A DNA stretch of 20,000 nt from Bigelowiella natans CCMP2755. Its lineage: Eukaryota; Cercozoa; Chlorarachniophyceae. Below the pieces are notes generated by a model. The model saw nothing but the letters and a program-made list of their open reading frames with translations, had not been told where the DNA came from and made no database searches. The position numbers and the translations under genes were made by a program. Below, one piece after another: positions 10,022-19,855 of the stretch (position 1 is the stretch's first letter; each line of letters begins with the position of its first letter). The DNA lies in NCBI GenBank assembly GCA_000320545.1, contig ADNK01002662.1, forward strand, positions 1-20,000, in the 5' to 3' direction.

Positions 10022-10155
10022 GTGATGTGTAAGTAATAATAATAATAATTATTATAACCGCCAGTGGCGGTATCTGCGATGTGGGCAGAGCCCACCTGCT
10101 CGCAAAGCGATGCGACTATGTTATGCGACTGTATTATTATGCTGTATCATATTAC
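10022..10155 (+). repeat. Left arm of a 134-base inverted repeat (TpA version)
   Basis: Reverse-complement match to 10501-10634, same length, no indels, 18 mismatches. Contains the palindromes CCGCCAGTGGCGG (10058-10070) and GTGGGCAGAGCCCAC (10081-10095). All 18 mismatches are transitions, and each one is a TpA in this arm. Weaker similarity continues to about 10170. Confidence 0.93.
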
Positions 10156-10238
10156 ATTATTATACTTATGTTTTAAAGGGGGTGTTTTTAGGGGGTGGGG
10201 GTATGTATATGTGAAGTATGTAAGTATTTCAATACATA

Positions 10239-10243
<5 letters not shown>

Positions 10244-10315
<72 letters not shown>
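10244..10315. repeat. Compound (TA)n(TG)n microsatellite
   Basis: TA tract of about 40 bases followed directly by a TG tract of about 33 bases, in the loop between the inverted-repeat arms. Homopurine and G-rich patches lie on both sides (10178-10201 and near 10341-10409). Confidence 0.95.
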
Positions 10316-10320
<5 letters not shown>

Positions 10321-10500
10321 AAAAAGTTTGGTTTTTGAAATGCCCCACAAACCCCCATGATTTGTAAAATGAAGGAGGTTAGAAAAAAACACTAATTAAA
10401 GTGGGGGTCTAAAAAAAATGAAGAAACACACGATGTCATTACATGCCATGTGCCGTGCTGTGCCGTCACGCGAAGCGATGTGCCGCATAAACATGACACT

Positions 10501-10634
10501 GCAATGTGATGCAGCACAATGACACAGTCGCATGACATGGTCGCATCGCTTTGCGAGCAGGTGGGCTCTGCCCACATCGCAGATGCCGCCACTGGCGGTT
10601 GTGATGATCATCATCATTGTTGCTTGCACATCAC
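10501..10634 (-). repeat. Right arm of the 134-base inverted repeat (CpA/TpG version)
   Basis: Reverse complement of 10022-10155 except at 18 sites where the partner has TpA. Keeps both short palindromes (10561-10575 and 10586-10598). Contains no TpA at all and lies inside the TpA-depleted island. Confidence 0.93.
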
Positions 10635-11114
10635 GTACACACGCATGTTGCGTTGCGTTGTGTCCGCCATCATTGGAGCACACTTCAATTGTGACAGTTG
10701 CACAGAGTTTTGCAGAGTTAGAGAGGACATGACTAGATGGCATTGTGATGCCACACACAATGTGTGGGACAAGCAGCCACGGAACGTGCAAGCTAGTTCA
10801 TTGTTGGTGTTCTCATTGCATCATTGTGATGTGCAAACAATCATGAGCTGTGGTTTCTCACAATTTCATTTCCAGCTTTTTGCAATGATGTTCAAGAACT
10901 GTGGCAGACATTGGACACATCATGCATCTGTTGCGTGTGCAATGACAACTTCCAAGTGCAGTGTGTCCAACCTGACCAACCTCTTGAATTGTGCTTGCTA
11001 GCTTGGTTGCAGAACGGGCACTGGTGTGCTGCTGCGCTTGCAAGCGCGATGTCTCATGCTGTGCACGAACATTGCTCACATGCACTTGGTTTCTGCTGTG
11101 CGCGTGCCTTGTGC

Positions 11115-11457
11115 TTGCCAGCGTGCCATGCCAGCATGGCGTGTGTCGGGGAGCCACTGTGCCGTTGCAGAGGGGGAAGCGCGAGCGATGACCGCCAACA
11201 CATGAGCAGCTGGTTGCAACAAACACAGCAATGGCACATGCTAGCATGCCAGCATGCACAGCACGCGCTAGCGTGCCAGCGTGGCAAGTCTGGACGTGTG
11301 CAACATCGCGTGTCCATGAGTGTGCACGCATGCAGCACGTGGCACATGCACAACATCGCATGCCTGTCATTTTTGCGATGATCACAGCAAACGCTGCGTG
11401 TCTGGCGCTAGTCACGTTGGGTGTGACACGTTGCGCTGCCGCCATGCTGGCATGGCA
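11115..11457. repeat. Cluster of TGCCAGC / GCTGGCA hyphenated palindromes
   Basis: At 11115-11141, 11231-11286 and 11441-11457 the motif GCCAGC and its complement recur in overlapping inverted orientation with GCATGC and GCTAGC, making short hairpin-prone blocks. Confidence 0.6.
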
Positions 11458-11866
11458 AACGAACACAATCTCAAATGGCAGCACTTGTCGATGCGTGGAT
11501 GCATTTTGGCCAGCTCCAGAGCTCTACACTGGTGCAGGTGGTTTCGAGCATGTCATACGGCGCGCACATGCACACATGGTGGGTCGTGTTGGGCGCAGCA
11601 ATGATGACCAGACGTGACGCACAGGCGTCGAAACCTGCTCGCGCACGTGAGCGAATTTTGTCGAAGGAATCCAAAAGGTGCTGTGAAAAATTGAGAGCAT
11701 CGTTTAGTTCAATTCAACACCAGCACGAAATTGTCAAATGTCATGAACTGAGCGATGCGTTGAACCAGCAACGCTGGAACGTGGCAAAAATCATTGCGTG
11801 AGTGAGTGAACGAATGGGTGACGTGTGTTGTGAGTGAGTGATTCACGAAGCGATTCCAGTGGCAGC

Positions 11867-12064
11867 TGAAAGGATCACAGGACACGCTGACTCAGCTGTG
11901 GCCTCAACAAAATCATGTGTGGAACAGAAAAAAGAAAGAAGTGTTTCCAATGAAGCGATTGAAAGTCGCACGTGGGACACACTGCTGGAGCCGGGCTTGC
12001 TGGTTCACCTGTCCAGCTGTGCCCCCGTGGAGCGGTTGAAAGGATCATGGCACACGCTGATTCA
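11867..12064 (+). repeat. Imperfect direct repeat, 28-base unit
   Basis: TGAAAGGATCA...ACACGCTGA.TCA occurs at 11867-11894 and 12037-12064 with four differences. Weaker echoes start near 11958 and 12101. The copies lie in different reading frames, so this is a DNA-level repeat rather than a protein repeat. Confidence 0.6.
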
Positions 12065-12130
12065 TGAACAAAAGGTCAAAGCTATTTCAATGCTTGAGTT
12101 GAAAGGACCACTCATCCACGTCCTTCCCTG

Positions 12131-12452
12131 ACAAGAGCAGCCAAAAATGATCGAGGGGACAGTTTGTTTTGCATCTGCCGTCGTCCTGCAAGCATTTGCA
12201 CGTAGCCTGAAATGAGACATTGCGACAAGCAATACTTTCTAAAGAACAGTTGAAATTGCATCGTTTTTCTGGCTAAATGCCATTCCAGGAGCTCCGAATG
12301 TCACTGGAAAAAAATCTTCTTGATGTGAGACTTTTGATGAGAATCGATGCTATTTTTCCTCTACGACAACATTGTTTCGGTTGAACGGCTAGACGGTCCC
12401 TGACACAGATACGAGCTTACAAGACTTGCCCCTCCCTTCCTTACCAACCAAA
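12131..12452 (+). other. Leader / upstream region of the molybdo-flavoenzyme gene
   Basis: 322 bases between the end of the TpA-depleted island and the start codon. TpA frequency returns to normal here. I see no clear TATA box or other promoter element; the start codon sits in CCAAAATGG, an acceptable initiation context. Confidence 0.4.
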
Positions 12453-13954
12453 ATGGAGTTTGCTCTCAACGGCAAGCGCTGTGTTGTGAATCCATCAGAG
12501 GTAGCAAAGCTTACGCTGAATGAGTACATTCGTTTCAAGACCTCTTTCAAGGTAAACTGATTCAATACAGCATGAATATCTCAAGAGCTCCTTACCACAA
12601 TGATGATGATGATGATCTAGGGTACAAAGCTCTCTTGCGCTCAAGGTGGATGTGGGGCGTGTACTGTCGCCGTTTCGTACCAGACTGAATCTGGAGAGGT
12701 AAGTATTTAGGGAAAGAACAGAAACTAGGGAAGCTGATTGCGCTAGTCCGCAAAGTTTGACGTCACTTTGCACATCTCTGAATAATAGGTCAAGACGAAA
12801 ACAGTCCCATCGTGCCTCATGGCTCTCCCGTCTGTTGCTGGGGTATGAAGACAAGTCCATATAATCTCCAGAACTTCTTCTGATACGCGCCCGTTGCAAA
12901 TTTGGCACCATTTTGACTCAACTTGCACGCAAATCGCAGACGTCTATTACAACGGTAGAAGGCCTCAAGAAAGCTTCGACGGGGGACAGCAAGTTCCTAG
13001 GGTATTAGCATTATAATATACATGTTTCTACACCTTTCGATCATGAAGAGGCGTTGGTATCGCTTGTTTCTGTTCCCACTCACTTCGCATATTTACGACG
13101 CTGATAGGCACCCCGTGCAGGAGCGCATGGTCATGTACCATGGAACGCAGGTGTGAGGAGAAAATTGCATACGACTTGACTTAGAATATGTCATCGTTCG
13201 ACTTCTAAATATTGCACTAATTCACTTGACATAGCATGTGCCATCGTATGATAGCTCGATTGTACTTACACAATTACCTATTTCACTGTTTCTCTGGTAA
13301 ATGTGGTTTTCAATAGTGCGGATTTTGTACCCCCGGGATGGTAATGCAGATGTGGGGAGGATTGAAGCAGCACGGGGTAAGTAACTGCGGTGATATTCAC
13401 GATGATGGTGCTGCTTGACTTTGGTATCTACCACTAGCAAATATTATTACGAGGACGATATTGATATTATACCAAACTCTGTTAAGTGTCATCAAATGAG
13501 GTGGTGGTTGGAATCAAGCGAGATAGAAAATCGCATTCGTATCATACCCACGTCACCATCACTGTCATTACCACCATTGGAATGGTTTTTACAGAAATAC
13601 TTCATTATGTACAATTTTGTCAGGCTGACGGCGGGAAGAACCTTCAAGAAAAAAAGGTGTGCTTGCTACTTTGACACAACGGCTTATTGGGGAGAAAATA
13701 TAACCGCCATTTGTTTTGCCTAGGTTGAGGATCTAGACCTTATGGCAGGAAATCTTTGCCGATGCACAGGTCGGCGCCATTGTTTAATATATAATTAACA
13801 GAAGATGAGTTCACAATGATGTTGACATACACTAGTGTGTATTTACCTGTCATTGTGGGTTTGTACTACTACTTTTATTCTCTTGTTGTTATGGCTACGA
13901 CTAGGATATCGTCCTATCTCTGACTGCCTCAAATCCTTCTCTTCCGACTCGACT
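12453..13954 (+). other. 2Fe-2S domain exons of the molybdo-flavoenzyme
   Basis: Exons 12453-12551, 12621-12698, 12789-12842, 12940-13001, 13108-13150, 13317-13376, 13624-13656, 13724-13769, 13905-13954. First cluster ligands: LSCAQGGCGACTV (three Cys) and PSCLMAL (fourth). Second cluster: QCGFCTPGMVMQMW and GNLCRCTGYRPI. Between them lies TSITTVEGL, as in the family. All eight cluster cysteines are present, and phases agree at every junction. Confidence 0.92.
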
Positions 13955-15651
13955 GTGAGTACACCAAATACATTCATTTTGTGGATTGAGGATTGGCGAC
14001 TATTCCATCATCATCATCATCATCATCATTATCATCATTATTACCACCACTAGAATTTCATCGTGCTTGCACGCAAACGCAGTAATCCAGGCATATATCT
14101 GTGCTTTACAGGTCAAATTCAAGGACGCTAAGACAGGGCCTTACGAGTGTAAGGGTAGATCTATACATGCGGACAGTGATGGCTGCAATAGTTATGAATT
14201 CAAACACGGCAAACCTGATGCATGCATGCATATTTGCGGCCTATCAACATCAACGTAGGTAATGATCCTGTGTTTCCGTCGTTTTTGGCATCATCGTCGC
14301 GAAAGGGGTCGGAGGAATCAAAAGGTGCTATTGTATACATTTACTGCCGCGTGCAATATGATCAATAAAGAGATGGTTATTATAATAGTAATTATTATGA
14401 TAATGATTATAATAACAGCGACGATGGTGATATTAGTTTTCTTCAAGGAACGCTTACACGCACATAGTCCACGTGGTATGGAATATGAAGTATATTTGTT
14501 AAAACAGGATGGTTACGTCCGAAGACATTGACCGAGCTAAAATCGGTACCTCATGATCTCTTAAATTATATGAAATATCCTTCAAATGCCATTAAGTCGT
14601 GCATTATTCTTTAAATAAACGTGTTTTCATAATTCTCGCCATGCATGTTCTTTCTTCGTATCGATTGTTATCAACTGAGTTCTAACTGGCGTTAACTATG
14701 GATCGTGATGTGACGGTCAATCACAGGTTTGGTCAGCTGATAAAACAGTCGTCTCTGGTCACACTGGATGGGGGGTAGGCCGACCGTGTATGTTGCGTTC
14801 AAGTTGTGCTTGTAAAGATATAATTGCGTGTGTGTGTGTGTGTGTATGATCTCAATGCCCACTTAAACCCCGCCCCCCTCCCAACCACCCCTACCCTCCT
14901 AGGTATATCCTGAACTATATGCCCTTAAGGCTGTTGGGGGAGGAGAGAAGAAGAGCAGCCTCGTTGTCCAAGTTGATGCCGTGCAGCAGATGAAAAATAT
15001 TCAGATGGATCCGAAAAGTAATCTTTCTTCTTCTTCTTCTTCTTCTTCTTCTTCACGAATAGTGCTGATTGCGTGCATGTCGTAATCTTCCCGTTATCAC
15101 GGAGAGCCAACCAATCATCAGAATCCGTTTTGACCCCATTATGCGTACGTGCGTGTGTTTGCGTGTGTTGGTAGATAACCAATTGGTGATCGGAGCTGGT
15201 GTCACTCTTAACGAACTTGCAACGTAAGCATATGATGATGTGTCATCATCATTATTATTGTTATTATTATTAGTAGTAGTTGTAGAAGAAGTATTGGGGA
15301 TATGGCAATAGTGTTGGAGAGACCAGCAATGAGGAACATAACTGCATTTGTTTGGGAGACAATCGTTGTCTAATCGTCTACTTAAAAGCAAAAAAGCATT
15401 ATAAAATCTTGAAAATGTGTTGTTGCTGTTGTTGTTGTTTGTTGTTGTTGTTATTGACGTTGTTGTTCAATGATGCTGTTATTGTTTGGTGTTGCTTAGT
15501 TTCTTAAGCAAGATTGATTCGAAGGATGCTGCTGGCATCTGCAGCCATATTCTTCTCATTGCGGGGCATCAAGTTAGGAACCTTGGCTCTATTGCAGGTG
15601 GAGGGAAGAGGCGTATGATGATGATAATGATGAGGAGGAGGATGATGACAT

Positions 15652-15719
<68 letters not shown>

Positions 15720-16973
15720 TACCTTCTTTCCTATATATTGCAAGGAAACCTGATGATGGTGAGAAAGAAGGGCTTTGCTTCGGATTTAGCGACTCTTTTA
15801 TGTGCCGCGGTAAGTAAAGATATACCTCCAATCGTACGACGATTTGATTGCGTTGTGAATGTATCAAAATGCAGTCACCCACAAATCCCGCCTTTCTAAG
15901 GTGATATGTTTTTCCGACGGTTTTTGTCGTTGTTTGTTCGGTCCTTACGAAGTCCGGGAAAGTACGGTATCTCGACGCAGATAAGTCCGACCAGGAGGAA
16001 GACCTCCTGCAATTTCTCAAATCAAGCGACAAGCCTTGCTTAATGATCAACGTATTAGTTCGCCTTCTCTCTTATGCTCACTCTCTATTTATGCATATGT
16101 GCGCGTGCGTGTGCGTGTGTGTGTATGTGTGTGTTAAGGGCGTGTAGCATTCCTTTGACTTCAACGGATGATAGCGAACAACGGTGTGGCGCCTTAGATC
16201 TAAATGACGTTGCTTTGGGTATGATTAGGTGTCTATTTCTCTCACATTCGATAAAAGCAGCACGACGAATTTTATCTCGTATGTAGTAGCAGAAACAAAG
16301 ATAGAAGCCTTTATTGGATTTCCGCTCTACTTCATTATTTTCTTCCAAACACTCAAGACTTACATTATTACAACGCAATTCTTCTGAGGAGTATTTGGTC
16401 ATTTCGTCGTCGTAGAGTATGCCATCATCTTCTGGTTGCGGGGATGATTCAGTTATCTAAATCAGATAGTTTTTCTTTGCCACATTTCTCCGGTCATGCC
16501 ATTTTCTCATCGTCGTCATCGCCGTCGCCATCGTCGCATATTATACCAACAATGTTGGTGGTGGTTGTAGGTTTCGCTCTGCGATTCGCCCCAGAAACGC
16601 TTACTCTCTCATCAACGCCGCGCTATCCTACCACATCGATGCCAAAACCAATAAGATCGATCAGGCGACATTCGTCATCGGTGCTGTCGGAACATCACCT
16701 ATCTTAGCGCAAAAAATGGGAGACGCCTTCATCGGTCACACTGTTGGTGATGTGGAGAAGAGTGTCGTTGATGCTCTAGATGCGTCCTCGTTAGATGAGG
16801 TGGGCATTTTACGAAGGTTTCTCTGTACAATTGATGTTTCTCTGGGATGATATACCATGGTGTTGTTGTCTTTGTTGTTGTTGTTATTGCCGTATGGAAG
16901 GCCTTTGCGCTATTCAACGAAGACGAGCATAAGACCTATCGTATGCGTGTGGCGCAAGTAAGAGCTCAGCACA

Positions 16974-17013
<40 letters not shown>

Positions 17014-17340
17014 AATACTGTGTGTAGTAGAGAAAACGATAATCACCATATCACAAGCTTTGATATTGGTACTAGGTTTATGCCCTTCGATTTGCTAAAG
17101 CTATAGTAAACAAGGCACAAGACGGTAGTCAGTTACTTGCTACCTGCTGCTCTCCCTTTTGTGGTTTTCGCGCTGTGTTTATGCTAGTCTCGTGCTTAAA
17201 TATAGAACTCAGACGATTATCGCATATTCACAACATGCATATGAATGCGCGAGTACGTGGTTGTGTGTGAGTGCGCGTGAGTGCGTGTGTACGTGACTCA
17301 GCCTCTAATGACACAAAGAACCACCAACATAAATATTTAC

Positions 17341-17378
<38 letters not shown>

Positions 17379-17511
17379 GAGCAAGTCAAATCCATGCAAA
17401 GGGCTCGAGGCACACAAAGACAAGTAATAACAGCAAACAACTCCATCATAATACTCTCAATCATTAACCGATTTCTGCCCCATCACACCACCTCACATTT
17501 CACACCTACAC

Positions 17512-17546
<35 letters not shown>

Positions 17547-18154
17547 ATGCAGGCCAATACTGGGAACTCCCTGAAGATTCTGAAACAAAGTGCGTGCATC
17601 GTTATTAACATATCGCCAATAGCATACGACATGTACAGTACAAAAGGAATCGACGTATAGAAAACAAAGAAACGGCTGCTTTTACTCCGCAGCACACCAT
17701 GCATGCCAATGGCGACCCATGATGCCTTCTCTCAGATCTCTCGCACCGCTCTTCAAGTCTCATCCGAAGACTACAGCTCTCTCCCAAACCACTGGTGATT
17801 TATTTATACATGCATCACTCTTAATGTATCACGCAACCCAGCCTTCATCAAGCACAGAAGAACAAGTGCGACGGCGAGCTTGTGTCTGCCGGGCGCAGTA
17901 GCCATCTTTACACAAACAAAACACAGGGTAGATAGGATGAATCCATATCATTTTTTTTTGACAGGGAATTCTCGATTCACTGACGACGAGCCGATACGAC
18001 CTTTCACCTTGCACGCAGCGTATGTGGTTATTCCCACAGCAAACTCAACGTTCTCCGGTACTATGCGCATCATAAAATCTGCGGAAGGGAGGGGGGGGGG
18101 GGGGGGGAGGCCCCTAGCAACAGCACCCCGTCGATGTCATCGTCATTATTGTTC

Positions 18155-18186
<32 letters not shown>

Positions 18187-19341
18187 CCTGCTGGTGCTAT
18201 CGCGTATTCAGGGTTGGATGATACCGAAGCCAAAGCTGCCCTCGGGGATGACCTGGTAGTATCATACTTGTCACAAGCCGTAGCACCCTACTGCGGACAA
18301 GACTATTGAGGCGTTGGGAAGCTCCCTTCCTCCCCGGACACCCTCACACAGCCTCTTAACGCATAGCTAGAAACATCGCAACGATGAGTACATGTGATAT
18401 GACATACGAAGTGGGCGTGCGGAGTAGTGTTTGGTAGCAGCTACTTACTTATTCATCAAATCGTGCTCACATAAGATCCTTCATGTTTCATCACTCTTGC
18501 CCATTTCGTCGTAGGTTGCTGTTTTGCAGGCTTGCGACTTGAAGAAGAGCGTGTACGATTTCGAGGCGAATAATGCCTTCAAGGTGTTTGAATGGGGGGT
18601 AGCCCTCTGTCATTCCTTCCGATGTTATGAAAGTATAAACGCCGTGTGTGTGGTGTTTGATTGTTGTTGTTGTTGTTGTTGTTGTTGCCGATTGAAGGTT
18701 CCTGGCCATCCCGCCACGCCAGAGTTTTCCAACGAATACGTGTTCCTCCCTGCGGGCACAACTTCACAATACGGTGAGAGGCGCGCACCCACCCAGAGGC
18801 ATCGATCATCTGCCACACAGCATATCATCATACGGCGCGTGAGGAATGATGCCATCATGATGATGATGATGGTGATGATGATGATGACGGCGACGACGTT
18901 TAAAACGCATGCGATGTTACGGTTTTGGGCGCTCTACTTCCATCATCGATCGCACATCTACACACACTACCACTCCTCTCTCAACGCTCGCTCGACGATT
19001 CTCCCCGTATGTTAGGTTCTCAGCCCGTGGGCTTGGTCCTTGCTACATCCTATCGATTAGCGTTAATTGCAGCGAACATGGTGAAGCTCAAGGATCTAAC
19101 CCTCAAGGGAAAACCCACGGTAATACTCATAGCAATGGCTATGACTTGAATGAAAAAAGGTGGAAAAAGTGTTTGTTGTCGGCGTGACTGCCGCGACTAT
19201 TTTCTAGACGCGGGCCTCAACGCAAAAACCAATGGCGGAGGCAGCCGTTTTCTTCATCACTACCTTCCTCCCTCAATGACTCTCTCCTGCTCTCATAATA
19301 ATAACTCTCATCATACTGTTGTTGCTGCTGCTGCTGCATGG

Positions 19342-19372
<31 letters not shown>

Positions 19373-19662
19373 TAACAACTTAGCTTGACCCTCGCACAGC
19401 GCCACAGCCTGATGGCTACACTCCTTATGACTTTTTTAGAGGTAGTAACGGTAGCATCATTAGCAGTAGCATTATTGCTAGATTGGTAGTAGTAGCAGTA
19501 GTAGTGCAGTAACGATTCTACAACTAGCAGCAGTCCTCTATACGAGTACTGGTAGCGTGACAAATAATGGATGGCGTTGTTGTATGCTATGCGGCAGGTG
19601 ATAAGAAGAAGACGGATAACATGTTTGACAACCCAGAAGAGCTCAAAGAGGTAGGAGCTTAG

Positions 19663-19698
<36 letters not shown>

Positions 19699-19811
19699 CT
19701 ATGTTTTACTTACTCTTCTCAGTCTTGAGTGGTGACTGTTTCCCCCCCCCCTCCTCCCCCATGAACAACACGTAGCGGCAGCGTTCTGTGGGGTTTTTTC
19801 CTGGGAATCTT

Positions 19812-19855
<44 letters not shown>

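Larger units (their letters stand above)
9829..12130. other. TpA-depleted, CpA/TpG-rich gene-poor island
   Basis: Starts right after the WWE stop and ends about 320 bases before the hydroxylase start. Counting by eye, 10441-12120 has 13 TpA dinucleotides in 1,680 bases, where roughly 100 would be expected at even composition; 9829-10020 has one. CpG is common. The segment 10022-10440 inside it is TpA-rich. Because TAA and TAG are nearly absent, open frames appear on both strands (for example 10519-11001 plus, 10858-11484 minus, 11475-11801 plus); these are expected from composition and I recognise no family in them. No RNA gene or known transposon domain was found. Confidence 0.85.

Noticed and set aside
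9517-10095. 192-codon minus-strand frame sharing GSAHIAD with a frame at 10532
   Set aside because: The shared peptide comes from the inverted repeat; the rest is antisense to the WWE gene's last exon.
10022-10634. CRISPR array or tRNA-like hairpins from the repeated palindromes
   Set aside because: Only two copies, in inverted orientation, with no regular spacers and no cloverleaf.
10519-11801. Long overlapping open frames on both strands in the TpA-poor island (for example 160 and 208 codons)
   Set aside because: TAA and TAG are almost absent for compositional reasons, so open frames are expected on both strands; Cys/His/Ala-rich translations match no family.
14155-14258. Reading the frame through the 14154 donor as coding
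   Set aside because: Gives a Cys/His-rich string unlike the family and runs into a stop; splicing to 14259 restores a plausible linker in phase.
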